Part shown: piece by piece, positions 1 through 9,294 of the stretch | How positions within the stretch are numbered: position 1 is the stretch's first letter | Layout of the letters: each line of letters opens with the position of its first letter | DNA from: Bacteroidales bacterium UBA1797 | Lineage (GTDB): Bacteria > Bacteroidota > Bacteroidia > Bacteroidales > VadinHA17 | Length of the DNA: 64,000 nt | Reading direction: 5' to 3' | Assembly: GCA_002319885.1 (NCBI GenBank) | Contig: DCFT01000197.1 | Location: 1-64,000, forward strand | The notes under the pieces: generated by a model | Seen by the model: only the letters and a program-made list of their open reading frames with translations | Database searches by the model: none | Told to the model about the DNA's origin: nothing | Position numbers and translations under genes: made by a program

Positions 1-171
1 TTTTTTAAGATAGGCATCGACCCTGCTTTCCTGTGTCTTATCAGCAATATGATAAATCTTTATCTCATAATACTGCTGCTTTACAGGAGTTCCACCTATT
101 CCATTGAATGCTACAGCAATAAATAATAGAAATGCCGGAAGTATCCGGTAAACAATTTGAGATTTTTTCAT
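1..171 (-). CDS. NIPSNAP-like secreted protein, 3' end outside window
   Basis: Fifty-seven codons are visible from an ATG at 171 to the window edge, so the gene is truncated by the window and not broken. The first 25 or so residues form a hydrophobic signal peptide (MKKSQIVYRILPAFLLFIAV). The mature part begins YYEIKIYHIADKTQESRVDA, which resembles the start of NIPSNAP-family domains in secreted Bacteroidota proteins; this is a family-level resemblance over a short stretch. It lies 43 bp downstream of the DUF6807 gene on the same strand and is probably the third gene of that operon. Function of these secreted NIPSNAP proteins is not established. Confidence 0.55.
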   Translation of the reverse strand, partial: MKKSQIVYRILPAFLLFIAVAFNGIGGTPVKQQYYEIKIYHIADKTQESRVDAYLKK

Positions 172-214
172 AATTAAGATATTTATGGTCAGGTTAATAA
201 GAATCTGCATTTAA

Positions 215-1255
215 TTAGTACTCCTTTGAAAACTCCTTAAAGATTTTATTTGCCTTTTCAGTCGTTAGTTCCGAACCTGACTGTACATAGAACCTGTGAT
301 ACAAGGTTACAGATTGACCCTTTTCCAGCTTATAACTCCTTTTCTCCTGTTTCGGATCATATGAATTCTGGCCAAAGTTATTTATTGAAAACAGACCATA
401 TCCTCTGGCATGTGCATAGGCAGGGTAACCGGGGTTTTCAGGGTTATCAAATAATGCAATTGAAATAGTATCATTATCTTTCAATCCACTCAGTATTACC
501 CAGTTATTTCTCGTTCCCCATACGGCATCACCTTTCAGTCCCTGGCTCGATGTGTAAATACCTGTGACACCTGTGTTGTCTGTTGCTTTAACAGTAGTGG
601 GATTCCCTTTGTCATCAGTAAAGATCAGAGATTCATTTGAAGGCATCTCAAATGCCCTGTCAACCCTGATTGCAAAAAGTCCTTCTTTACAGTCGCTAAT
701 TATTACCTTACGATCTGTTGCCGTCAGAGTTGAGATGTGATCAATTGTACGGGAATCCTCATCTCCAGAAAAAACATATCGGGTGTTCTCAGTTAACAGA
801 ATATTTCCTTTATTATCATACCAATCCGATACCACCTCAAGTATACCTTTACTCCCGTTTACCGTTTTCACAATTTTCTTAAGAACAATATGCCCGTATA
901 AATCTTTTTTCTCCGGGGGGATGGCTGAAGAGTTGTTCCAGAAGTCAATTCCATTCACATCACCATGATTAAACCAAATTCCAATATGATGCGGATGATC
1001 GACCCTTTCCCCTTTTCTTGGTTCAACAGGATAGCCTCTTGTTATAACTGAACCGTTGGGCGCATAAACAGGGAACAAAAAAGGCTTTTCAATATTTAAC
1101 GGATATTGATAAGATGTGAACAGACTACCATTAATGTAGATATCAACTTTATGTTTGCCGTCAGCTCTGACAAGTCTTACTTCATTCTCTTTCAAGGACT
1201 GAGCTTTAAGCAATATAGCAGGAAACAATAAAACAATAAAACAGTATCTCCTCAT
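215..1255 (-). CDS. DUF6807 (PmoA-like) secreted protein
   Basis: A protein of about 346 residues with a signal peptide (MRRYCFIVLLFPAILLKAQ) followed by a DUF6807/PmoA-like domain. Recognisable segments are RGYPVEPRKGERVDHPHHIG and GIWFNHGDVNGIDFWNN in the first third, and GLFAIRVDRAFEMPSN near the middle. Such proteins are common beside sugar oxidoreductases in Bacteroidota, but their reaction is not settled and the methane-oxygenase name attached to some relatives is not supported here. The frame is open up to an ATG at 1297, but 1255 gives a clean signal peptide, so I chose it; 1267 is also possible. It is the second gene of a minus-strand operon after the Gfo/Idh/MocA gene. Confidence 0.75.
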   Translation of the reverse strand: MRRYCFIVLLFPAILLKAQSLKENEVRLVRADGKHKVDIYINGSLFTSYQYPLNIEKPFLFPVYAPNGSVITRGYPVEPRKGERVDHPHHIGIWFNHGDVNGIDFWNNSSAIPPEKKDLYGHIVLKKIVKTVNGSKGILEVVSDWYDNKGNILLTENTRYVFSGDEDSRTIDHISTLTATDRKVIISDCKEGLFAIRVDRAFEMPSNESLIFTDDKGNPTTVKATDNTGVTGIYTSSQGLKGDAVWGTRNNWVILSGLKDNDTISIALFDNPENPGYPAYAHARGYGLFSINNFGQNSYDPKQEKRSYKLEKGQSVTLYHRFYVQSGSELTTEKANKIFKEFSKEY

Positions 1256-1312
1256 TATCAGGATCATACTTTCTGAAGATTTTCCAACTGTTCGCATGGT
1301 GTATAAATATTC

Positions 1313-2635
1313 TTAATACCGGAATACCTTTCCCCCGGCCAAAACTTCCTGGTTTTCTTCATCAAATGAAGTTTTTTCACCTGTCCTGAGAGCGGCAGTA
1401 CACATTATTGTAGCAATAGAATGATTATAGCCTGCCATAATATCTGCATTCGGCTTCTTTCTGTCACGAACACATTCCAACCAGTTTTTCATATGAGCAT
1501 TAGTCATAGGATCTGAACCGGTATTGGCCGATGTTTCCACTTTAAAACCAGGCAGGTCCATTGGTTCAAGAAGATTCGGCTGCATATTCATTTCTCTGGC
1601 ATCAGTTGCTGTCAGCCCACCTTCTGAACTGATCTTATTGGTATCAAGATTCAGGGAACCGCCATTTGAGAAATAAATCTCTTTGGTTCCTCCGGCTGAG
1701 TTTGTAAAACGTGAGGTGTAAACAACCTGGAAGCCGGAATTGGAATCTCCATAATCCATAACAGCAGTCATGGTATCAAAATTAGTACGTCCGTCTTTCC
1801 ATAAATAAATGCCACCATTTGCTGAAACACTTCTGGGATGACTTAATCCTGTGAACCAATGTACAGTATCTATCTGATGTGCCATCCATTGACCAGGGAT
1901 ACCTGAGGAATAAGGCCAGAACAACCTGAACTCAAGATATTTCCTTGGGTCCCATGCTGCAGGCTGGCGATTCATCTGGAAACGTTTCCAGTCGGTATCA
2001 GCTTCTTTGATGACTGATGTCAGCTGAGGTCTTCTCCACCTTCCAGGCTGATTGACGTTCCACGACATCTCAACCATAACAATTTTCCCGAACTTTCCTG
2101 ATCGTATGTAGTCGTTAGCTGCAATATAATTAGGAGTACTCCTGCGCTGAGAACCTATCTGGACAATTTTCCCGGTATCGCGAACAGCTTTTAATGCTTC
2201 CCTGGCATCAGCCATCGTCTCAGCAAAAGGTTTTTCACAATAAGCGTCCTGCCCTGCCCTAACAGCTTCGGCAAGTACAAGTGCATGCTGAAAATCCGCC
2301 GTACTTATTATAACAGCGTCTGTATCCTTTCCACTATATAACTCATCATTATTACGGGCTTTTCTGATAGTAACTCCTTCCCTTTTAAAGAAAATTTCAG
2401 CTTCATCACGACGTCTGTTCCATAGATCCGACACGGCAACTATTTCAAAATTGTATTGTTTTGCAAGACTTAAAAATGCAGGAGCCAGCGATGATCTGAA
2501 CCGATCAGAAAAACCGACAATGCCTACACGAACCCTGTCATTTGCACCAATTATCCGTGAATAACTCCTGGCACTCAGAGCCACACCTGCCACTCCAAGA
2601 GCTGATTTTTGAATGAAATCTCTGCGGGTTGTCAT
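1313..2635 (-). CDS. Gfo/Idh/MocA family oxidoreductase with Tat signal
   Basis: A 440-residue predicted NAD(P)-dependent sugar or cyclitol oxidoreductase exported by the twin-arginine pathway. The N-terminus has the Tat motif TRRDF at residues 3-7 and a hydrophobic stretch up to about residue 22. A Rossmann-type glycine segment (VGIVGFSDRF) follows at about 37-46, and the family motif CEKPF is at 133-137, supplying the conserved lysine. The C-terminal half carries the usual substrate-binding alpha/beta domain, ending with the cofactor-independent tail GGKVFRY. Tat export fits a protein that folds with its nucleotide before crossing the membrane. It is the first gene of an operon with the DUF6807 and NIPSNAP genes. 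The substrate cannot be read from sequence. Confidence 0.9.
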   Translation of the reverse strand: MTTRRDFIQKSALGVAGVALSARSYSRIIGANDRVRVGIVGFSDRFRSSLAPAFLSLAKQYNFEIVAVSDLWNRRRDEAEIFFKREGVTIRKARNNDELYSGKDTDAVIISTADFQHALVLAEAVRAGQDAYCEKPFAETMADAREALKAVRDTGKIVQIGSQRRSTPNYIAANDYIRSGKFGKIVMVEMSWNVNQPGRWRRPQLTSVIKEADTDWKRFQMNRQPAAWDPRKYLEFRLFWPYSSGIPGQWMAHQIDTVHWFTGLSHPRSVSANGGIYLWKDGRTNFDTMTAVMDYGDSNSGFQVVYTSRFTNSAGGTKEIYFSNGGSLNLDTNKISSEGGLTATDAREMNMQPNLLEPMDLPGFKVETSANTGSDPMTNAHMKNWLECVRDRKKPNADIMAGYNHSIATIMCTAALRTGEKTSFDEENQEVLAGGKVFRY

Positions 2636-2767
2636 AATATAGTATTTTATTGAGGTTAACCAGAGTAAAAATAAATTAAATCAGCCTCATTACAGACACA
2701 ATTCCTCTGCTTTTTTATTATATTCTGTTCTTTAACTTTTTTTAACTTAACAATTAGGCAAATAATG

Positions 2768-2775
2768 TATATTTG
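2768..2775 (+). promoter_or_regulatory. Candidate Bacteroidota -7 element (TATATTTG)
   Basis: An exact match to TAnnTTTG lies 50 bp before the GH105 start codon. No clear TTG -33 element sits about 19 bp upstream. The motif occurs often by chance in AT-rich DNA, so this is weak support. Confidence 0.3.
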
Positions 2776-2824
2776 ATTCAATCAACCATAAAAATAAAGT
2801 TCAGGAAAAGATAAAATTAATGCT

Positions 2825-3955
2825 ATGAAAATAAATTCAATATTCAGATTAACATTGATTTTTTGTATAGTTTTTCTCTCCCCAATGCAGAATTTTGGAC
2901 AAAAGAATATTGTGGATTCTGACCTGAAACACTGGCCGGCAGGTGTTTCTCCTGAGGAGATCGGCAAACGACTTTCAGAACATTTTGTTATCAGGCCTCT
3001 TCCGGTGGCCCCCGGGAAAGTAACCTATCCAGAGGACTGTACCTGGTACGGAGCACTTACTTTTGCCAGTCTTACAAAAGATAGCAAGCTTATGGCCAGA
3101 CTTGAAGAACGTTTCAAACCTTTACTCGGAGCCGATTCGGTTCTGATACCAGCACCTGATCATGTCGACAATACAGTTTTTGGCGCTGTCCCTCTTGAAT
3201 TATATTTAATCACCAGAGATCCTGAATATCTTACTCTGGGAAAAAGAATTGCTGACAGCCAATGGGCTCCCCCAGAGGAGGTTCAAACGCCTGAAGCAAA
3301 AGCATTTTACAGGAAAGGATTTACGCCGCAGACAAGGATGTGGATCGACGATATGTACATGATAACTGCCGTTCAGGTACAGGCTTACAGGGCTACAGGC
3401 GATAAAAAATACATAGAGCGGGCAGCCAGGGAGATGGTCCTTTACCTCGATTCCCTGCAAAGACCAAACGGACTTTTCTTTCATGCTCCTGACGTGCCAT
3501 TTTTTTGGGGTCGTGGTAACGGATGGGTGGCAGCCGGTATGAGCGAACTGTTAAGTTCCCTCCCAAAAAACAACGCTGACCGTCCCAGAATAATGGAAGG
3601 GTATAAAAAAATGATGGCATCGCTTCTAAAATACCAGGCTGAAAACGGCACATGGAGACAATTGATAGATCAGCCTGACTCCTGGAATGAAACTTCAGGA
3701 ACAGGAATGTTTGCCTTTGCCATGATAACAGGTGTTAAGAACGGTTGGCTCGATAAATATATATTTGGCGCTGCAGCCCGTAAAGCGTGGCTTGGACTCG
3801 TTTCTTACATAGACAACAGCGATGACCTTCGTAAGGTTTGTGAGGGAACCGGTAAAAAAAATGACAGGCAATATTATCTCGACAGAAAAAGGAATGTAGG
3901 CGATTTGCATGGACAAGCGCCAGTACTCTGGTGCGCATCAGCCTTGTTAAGGTAG
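2825..3955 (+). CDS. Glycoside hydrolase family 88/105 (unsaturated glycuronyl hydrolase)
   Basis: A 376-residue secreted (alpha/alpha)6-barrel hydrolase that should remove the 4,5-unsaturated uronic acid left by polysaccharide lyases, as YteR/YesR do with rhamnogalacturonan fragments. The signal peptide occupies about residues 1-25. The motif MWIDDMYMI places the likely catalytic acid at Asp175 (W173-x-D175), and WGRGNGWVAAG and DSWNETSGTGMFAFA are the conserved barrel segments. Length fits a single-domain family member. In many relatives a GATase-like domain is fused behind the barrel; here such a domain is encoded separately at 7204-8001. Uronide specificity (glucuronyl or galacturonyl) is not determined. 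Confidence 0.88.
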   Translation: MKINSIFRLTLIFCIVFLSPMQNFGQKNIVDSDLKHWPAGVSPEEIGKRLSEHFVIRPLPVAPGKVTYPEDCTWYGALTFASLTKDSKLMARLEERFKPLLGADSVLIPAPDHVDNTVFGAVPLELYLITRDPEYLTLGKRIADSQWAPPEEVQTPEAKAFYRKGFTPQTRMWIDDMYMITAVQVQAYRATGDKKYIERAAREMVLYLDSLQRPNGLFFHAPDVPFFWGRGNGWVAAGMSELLSSLPKNNADRPRIMEGYKKMMASLLKYQAENGTWRQLIDQPDSWNETSGTGMFAFAMITGVKNGWLDKYIFGAAARKAWLGLVSYIDNSDDLRKVCEGTGKKNDRQYYLDRKRNVGDLHGQAPVLWCASALLR

Positions 3956-4090
3956 TATATCTAGTATTTTAAAATTATACAACAGTTAGGAACACAATCA
4001 TCTGACAGTTTTTTCATGAAACAAAATTGAAATTGTTCTTATTGCAAAATTAATTATACCATAAGATCTGACATAAGGTTATAAATATTT

Positions 4091-4098
4091 TAACTTTG
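4091..4098 (+). promoter_or_regulatory. Candidate Bacteroidota -7 element (TAACTTTG)
   Basis: TAnnTTTG match 117 bp upstream of the DUF5009 gene, in a 259-bp AT-rich spacer with no other visible feature. A partial -33 (TCTG at 4067-4070) lies 20 bp upstream. Chance matches are common. Confidence 0.3.
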
Positions 4099-4214
4099 AA
4101 TATCCATAAACATCCTGTTTTAAGAAACAGTCTGCATGACAATATCTAGAATTTATATCAAGTCTTTTAATATCATTCTATTATTCATTCAACATTAAAA
4201 ATAAAAAATAAAAA

Positions 4215-5336
4215 ATGGAAAACGAGAACAAACCTGCTTTCAAGAGATTATACTCACTCGATGCTTTAAGAGGATTCGACATGTTCTGGATTGCCGGAGG
4301 TGAAGGAATTTTTGTCGGTCTGGCTACACTTACAGGATGGCCGGTTTTACAATGGTGGAGCGGACAGTTAGAACATGTTCCATGGCATGGATTTCATTTT
4401 GAGGATATGATCTTCCCTCTTTTCTTATTTATAGCAGGTATATCTTTCCCTTTTTCAATGGCAAAACGCACTGCAATGAATGATAACCGTAAATCAATAT
4501 ATAAACATGTTATAACACGTGGACTGGTATTGGTTTTTCTGGGTATCATCTACAATAATGGTATCAATTTCGATTTTGCCCATTTACGATATGGCAGCGT
4601 ACTGGGAAGAATTGGTCTTGCCTGGATGTTCGCCTCACTGATATTTATGAACACGAAACTCAATACAAGGATAATCTGGTTTTTGACTCTCTTAATTGGT
4701 TACTGGCTACTGCTGCTGTTATTCCCGGCTCACGACCTGGGTTCGACCGATATTTTCTCCCGCGAAGGGAACCTTACAAGTCATATCGACCGTTTGCTGA
4801 TGCCAGGAAGACTCTATCTTGGCAATCACGATCCTGAAGGGTTGCTAGGTATAATGCCTGCAATTGGAACAGCCTTACTCGGTATGTTTACAGGAGAATT
4901 TATGCTATCTAAATATCTTAATGACAAGCCTTTACGAAAAGTACTCTATCTCGTTATAGCAGCTATAGTTTTAATGATTATCGGCAAGATATGGAACCTT
5001 GCTTTCCCTATCAATAAGAATCTCTGGACCAGCTCATTTGTATGTTTTGTTGGCGGACTCAGCCTGCTGCTCTTCTCAATATTCTACCTGATAATAGATG
5101 TATGGGGCTATAAAAAATGGGCATTTTTCTTTGTCGTAATAGGAATGAATCCAATTACTATTTACCTCACAGAAAGAATCGTAAATTTCAATTCTTCAAA
5201 CAAGTTTTTCTTCGGAGGACTGACTGCAATTATGCCTGAAACGTGGACACCACTTATCGACGGAATAGGAATAACTGCCATTGCATGGGTATTCCTTTAT
5301 ATTCTTTATAAAAAGAAGATTTTCCTGAAAGTCTGA
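4215..5336 (+). CDS. DUF5009 / HGSNAT-like multipass membrane acyltransferase
   Basis: A 373-residue polytopic inner-membrane protein of the DUF5009 / NagX group, related to heparan-alpha-glucosaminide N-acetyltransferase. The family signature SLDALRGFDMFW is at residues 14-24, followed by the polar loop WHGFHFEDMIFPLFLFIAG in which the first histidine is the residue thought to carry the acetyl group in HGSNAT. About ten hydrophobic segments follow. Family proteins are thought to transfer acetyl from cytoplasmic acetyl-CoA to sugars outside the membrane. Its place between GH105 and other carbohydrate genes fits modification or processing of an amino sugar, but the substrate is inference. Confidence 0.82.
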   Translation: MENENKPAFKRLYSLDALRGFDMFWIAGGEGIFVGLATLTGWPVLQWWSGQLEHVPWHGFHFEDMIFPLFLFIAGISFPFSMAKRTAMNDNRKSIYKHVITRGLVLVFLGIIYNNGINFDFAHLRYGSVLGRIGLAWMFASLIFMNTKLNTRIIWFLTLLIGYWLLLLLFPAHDLGSTDIFSREGNLTSHIDRLLMPGRLYLGNHDPEGLLGIMPAIGTALLGMFTGEFMLSKYLNDKPLRKVLYLVIAAIVLMIIGKIWNLAFPINKNLWTSSFVCFVGGLSLLLFSIFYLIIDVWGYKKWAFFFVVIGMNPITIYLTERIVNFNSSNKFFFGGLTAIMPETWTPLIDGIGITAIAWVFLYILYKKKIFLKV

Positions 5337-5437
5337 TATTAAATATATTAAAGGAATTATTGTTGAGTAAGAACCTGACAATATTGTATCTGGCCATTTT
5401 TATTTGTCAGCTTTATATAACCAATATACTTTAAACA

Positions 5438-7075
5438 ATGAAAACAATTAACAAAGTCTTCTTAGCTGTAATCTTCCTGCTTACCTGTTCAAACCTGATA
5501 AGCCAGCCCAGTTACCAGGATAAGGCTCCTGATTCAAAGTACTCTGATAACATCGTTTATCTTCATACAGACCGCAATTATTACCTACCCGGAGAATCTA
5601 TAATGTTTAAAGCTTACATTTTAGATTATTCGAACAATAATTCCAACGCGGTTAATGACACACTGCATGTATTTCTTCTTGACCAGGAAGGCCTCGAAGT
5701 TGCAACCGGATACTTTCCGGTTAATAATAGCCAGATCGACGGAGCCATAGAGCTGCCTGATTTTCTTACTGAAGGAAATTATATTCTTATCGCTTCAACT
5801 AACGTGTCAAACAGCTTTCCATCTGAAAAAATGTTTTCATGCATAATAGCAATAAAAGAATCGCCTGAATCTGAATTTATTACAAATTTATCTCTGGCAG
5901 ATACGCTTTATGAACCAGGAAGCATGCTAACAGCTCATATCAGGTTTTCCGAAAAAGAGAATACGCCTGTCGCTGCAAATTTTGCTTACCAGTTGACAGG
6001 ACCATCGGGTATTATTGCTGATGGAAAAAGTAAAACCGATAATGAAGGCAATGCTGTTATTAAATTACAACTTCCAAAATTTGATGAAAAAGAAAGTTTG
6101 AAACTTCTTGTGATACCTTCCATTAAAGGCAGCAAGACTATTACCGGCATTGTGATACCCACACGTACAAATTACATTGCCGTACAAACATATTCTGGTA
6201 AAAATATACCGGTGAATAGATCCGGGCATTTAAATATAAAGCTTTCAACGCTCCGACTGCAGGACAGGCAGGATGAGAAGATCCAGCTGGAGATTAATGT
6301 TACTGACGATAAGGACAAACCTGTTATGGCAAACTTATCAGTTTCAGCTTCAAATTTTTATGGTAACGATTTTTCTCCTCAAAATGAAACCATTGTTAAT
6401 TATATGAATCGGGAAACTGAATCTTTTGCTTCTGACACAAACCAGGATATGAGAAAATACTTTACTCATCGCCTGCTTCAGATTACGCAGGTCCCAGGGA
6501 AACAGTTTATTGTGCAGGAAAAGAATAACTCGAAAAAGTTGCATAAGAGGGAACTATCAGCCAATCAGAAAAAACAGGAAGGTTACTCCAGCGATCGCAG
6601 TATTTTCGATATACTAATGTCGATCAAACCCTATCATATAGATAATGGAAAAATCACTTTCGGTATAAACTCGATGAATTCCATTAATAATCTGGATGGT
6701 GCACTTATTGTTGTAGACGGAACAAAGATGGGAACTGATGCCTCAATCCTTAATAATATTCCGGTGGCTGATATTGCCCGTATTACAGCCTCAACAAATG
6801 TTATGGAAATACAAAAATATTCGGCAATGAATAATGTAGGCATTATAGAGATTTACACGAAGAAAAACAGTGAATATACTCATAAACAGGAAGATACAGC
6901 CAAAGCCAATAGCAACACACTATTCTGGGGCCCTGATGTAATAACAGATAAATCGGGTCACGCATCAGTAAGTTTCCTTAATAACAAGCAAACAAACGAA
7001 ATCTTAATAACCGTGGAATGTATAACATCAAGCGGTTTATCAGGAGCCAGTTCTATTCAATATACAGGAAAGTAA
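5438..7075 (+). CDS. MG2-domain secreted protein with vestigial TonB-plug-like segment
   Basis: A 545-residue secreted protein. After a signal peptide (residues 1-22) comes an alpha-2-macroglobulin MG2-type beta domain starting DRNYYLPGESIMFKAYI, then further beta-rich domains. Around residues 425-475 there is a segment resembling a TonB-receptor plug (GALIVVDGTKMG, then IARITASTNVMEIQKYS and GIIEIYTKK). Similar Bacteroidota proteins carry MG2 and plug segments in longer chains; no outer-membrane barrel is visible here. It starts 101 bp after the DUF5009 gene. Function is unknown; binding a surface polymer or partner is possible. Confidence 0.65.
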   Translation: MKTINKVFLAVIFLLTCSNLISQPSYQDKAPDSKYSDNIVYLHTDRNYYLPGESIMFKAYILDYSNNNSNAVNDTLHVFLLDQEGLEVATGYFPVNNSQIDGAIELPDFLTEGNYILIASTNVSNSFPSEKMFSCIIAIKESPESEFITNLSLADTLYEPGSMLTAHIRFSEKENTPVAANFAYQLTGPSGIIADGKSKTDNEGNAVIKLQLPKFDEKESLKLLVIPSIKGSKTITGIVIPTRTNYIAVQTYSGKNIPVNRSGHLNIKLSTLRLQDRQDEKIQLEINVTDDKDKPVMANLSVSASNFYGNDFSPQNETIVNYMNRETESFASDTNQDMRKYFTHRLLQITQVPGKQFIVQEKNNSKKLHKRELSANQKKQEGYSSDRSIFDILMSIKPYHIDNGKITFGINSMNSINNLDGALIVVDGTKMGTDASILNNIPVADIARITASTNVMEIQKYSAMNNVGIIEIYTKKNSEYTHKQEDTAKANSNTLFWGPDVITDKSGHASVSFLNNKQTNEILITVECITSSGLSGASSIQYTGK

Positions 7076-7203
7076 AAGATCTTTTGTGTTTTTAAGGTCA
7101 GTGCTATAACTGATAACACTAATCATTTAGGGTTATCTATGGCTTTGCAGAATATATAACTTCAAAATTTTTACCGGACATATGGCTAAAAGATCTCTTA
7201 TTG

Positions 7204-8001
7204 TTACCTGTTATGAGTGTAACTCAATAAGAGATCTGTAAGATTCTCTGCGGCCCTTCTGTTTTCAAAACTTACTGGGAGGCGGTCATGATCAATATAC
7301 TCATTATATATCCAGGGATCACCGATTGCAAATATGTATCCCTTTCCTATTTTGTTCTCTGCTATCAACACTTTGCCGTTCTCCTCTAAGATAGCATGTG
7401 CTGTTCCTGAAAGATTTATATCAGAAATCTCCTTGATATATATTTTTTTGACTCCTTTGAATAAAGGATGGTCGGGCAGATTTTCACAGGCTCCGGCCTC
7501 AAAATCAGTACCAATAACACGATGTAATGTTACATGGTTAAAAGTCATTCCAAATTCCATCATCAGTTTATTCAGATGAGTAAACTCGCAGTTCGGTGCA
7601 TCGTTTGCGAAAACAGCCAGAACACCCCCCTCCGTAACCCATTTCCTGATGGAAACAATATCGTCGGAATTAATATAGTTTGGTGCAGGGTTTTCTGATG
7701 TGGTGTCAGGATCAACAATTATATAGATACTGATTTTACTCAGTATATTGTCGACTGGTTTTCCGATAGTGATAATTTGTGCTCCGCGTTGTTTAAAAAT
7801 TTCTCCCCATCTCGAATATCCACTGAAAGCCGTATCATTCCATAGGTAATGAAACGGTTTGCCTGTTTTAGCAATGGTCTCATGATTAAACCAATTATCA
7901 AGGCCGACTATAGGTTGAGCACTCACACTATTTATAATGAAGGAAGAGATAAAAAGGCAGATGAGAAAAAAATGTATTCCGAATAAACTCTTTCTGACCA
8001 T
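7204..8001 (-). CDS. Secreted GATase-1-like (DUF4350-type) domain protein
   Basis: A 265-residue protein with a signal peptide (about residues 1-28) and one class-I glutamine-amidotransferase-like domain. Characteristic segments are YIIVDPDTTSENPAPNYI, KWVTEGGVLAVFANDAPNCE and GKGYIFAIGDPWIYNEYID. From memory, this sequence type occurs as the C-terminal domain of Bacteroidota GH88/GH105 hydrolases (starting NWFNHE and ending with the GDPWIYNEY block). Here it is a separate gene on the opposite strand, 3.2 kb from the GH105 gene. No Cys-His-Glu amidase triad is obvious, so it is more likely a binding or accessory domain than an enzyme. Confidence 0.68.
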   Translation of the reverse strand: MVRKSLFGIHFFLICLFISSFIINSVSAQPIVGLDNWFNHETIAKTGKPFHYLWNDTAFSGYSRWGEIFKQRGAQIITIGKPVDNILSKISIYIIVDPDTTSENPAPNYINSDDIVSIRKWVTEGGVLAVFANDAPNCEFTHLNKLMMEFGMTFNHVTLHRVIGTDFEAGACENLPDHPLFKGVKKIYIKEISDINLSGTAHAILEENGKVLIAENKIGKGYIFAIGDPWIYNEYIDHDRLPVSFENRRAAENLTDLLLSYTHNR

Positions 8002-8148
8002 AATTCTGATGGTTATGATATTTCAAAAATATGAAACAATAATGACTATACAATGATTCTCATAAACAGAATCGCCTGTTTATCCAATTTATTATCTTTA
8101 TTACCTTAATATATTTACAGATATAAAATTTTTATTAAGCATTGTCTA

Positions 8149-9294
8149 ATGGTTACATATTTGAAAAAATTACTTCTGTTAACAGGTACTGTATTAACTT
8201 GTATTTCTGTTTATTGTCAGGATCTTAATCACTATTTTAAACCTGGGCAGATTTGGCCGGATACACGTGGTAGACATATAAATGCTCATGGAGGAGGTAT
8301 TATATATTATAACAATACATATTACTGGTTTGGTGAATACAGGTTACCCCGCTACGATAAAGACAAAAGTCATTATGGGGTCAGCTGTTACTCTTCAAAA
8401 GATCTTCTGAACTGGAAGTATGAGGGCCTTGCTTTAAAAGTTATAGACGATACTGCAAGTCAATTAAATCCGGGATGCATAATTGAGCGACCAAAAGTAA
8501 TATATAATAATAAGACCAGGAAGTTTGTAATGTGGTTCCATCATGAATTAAAAGGAGAAGGCTACAAAGCAGCATTAACCGGAGTTGCCCTGAGTGATAA
8601 CATAACAGGACCTTATAAATACATCAGAAGTCTGCGACCGAATGCCGGTGTCTGGCCTGTCAATTTTCCTGAAGAATACAGGAATGCAAAGGTAAAAGAG
8701 TCAGATCTGAAAAACGGATCAGAGGAGTGGAAACGTGCCGTCAGGGAAGGTATGTTTGTCAGGCGCGATTTTGCAGGAGGTCAGATGTCGCGCGACATGA
8801 CGCTTTTTGTTGACAAGGATGGCAAAGCATATCACGTCCATGCTTCCGAAGAGAATATGACTCTTCAGTTCTCGGAGCTCACTGATGATTATCTCGATTT
8901 TACCGGGAGATATATTCGTGTTCTTCCCGGGGATTCGAACGAAGCTCCTGCAATTTTTTATGCCAGAGGCAGGTATTTTATGTTTGCCTCCGGAACAACC
9001 GGGTGGAAACCAAATGCTGCCCGTCTTTATTCTTCCAAAAAGTTCTTTGGAGAATGGAAGTTGATTGGAAATCCATGCAGGGGAACGGAAGATGAAAATA
9101 AGACCACTTTTAATTCCCAGAGTACCATGATACTTCCAATCCAGGGTAAAAAGAATGCCTTTATCTATATGGGCGACAGGTGGAACCCTGATAATCTTGC
9201 AGATAGCCGGCATATCTGGTTACCTGTTGAATGGGAAAATGGATATCCTGTAATAAAATGGTATCCGAACTGGAATATGAACAATCTCAAATAA
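8149..9294 (+). CDS. Glycoside hydrolase family 43-like protein
   Basis: A 381-residue secreted five-bladed beta-propeller hydrolase. The signal peptide ends near residue 24 (VYCQ). The start of the propeller, RGRHINAHGGGIIYYNNTYY then WFGEYR, is typical of GH43-type exo-hydrolases annotated as beta-galactosidase, arabinosidase or xylosidase. Further blades are marked by CIIERPKVIYN, RDMTLFVDKDGKAYHVHASE, EAPAIFYARGRYFMFASG and FIYMGDRWNPDNL. The acidic triad is probably present (conserved Asp/Glu in blades 2-4), but I cannot assign residues safely. With GH105 nearby it suggests pectin- or hemicellulose-side-chain removal. No SusC/SusD pair lies in this window. Confidence 0.82.
   Translation: MVTYLKKLLLLTGTVLTCISVYCQDLNHYFKPGQIWPDTRGRHINAHGGGIIYYNNTYYWFGEYRLPRYDKDKSHYGVSCYSSKDLLNWKYEGLALKVIDDTASQLNPGCIIERPKVIYNNKTRKFVMWFHHELKGEGYKAALTGVALSDNITGPYKYIRSLRPNAGVWPVNFPEEYRNAKVKESDLKNGSEEWKRAVREGMFVRRDFAGGQMSRDMTLFVDKDGKAYHVHASEENMTLQFSELTDDYLDFTGRYIRVLPGDSNEAPAIFYARGRYFMFASGTTGWKPNAARLYSSKKFFGEWKLIGNPCRGTEDENKTTFNSQSTMILPIQGKKNAFIYMGDRWNPDNLADSRHIWLPVEWENGYPVIKWYPNWNMNNLK

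Noticed and set aside
7074..7085. AAAAGATCTTTT palindrome at the MG2 gene stop, as terminator
   Set aside because: The stem is AT-only with no loop and only a broken T run follows; too weak to call.
8719..9213. 164-codon frame antisense to the GH43-like gene
   Set aside because: No domain, cysteine- and proline-rich composition typical of antisense reading, and complete overlap with a clear propeller gene.
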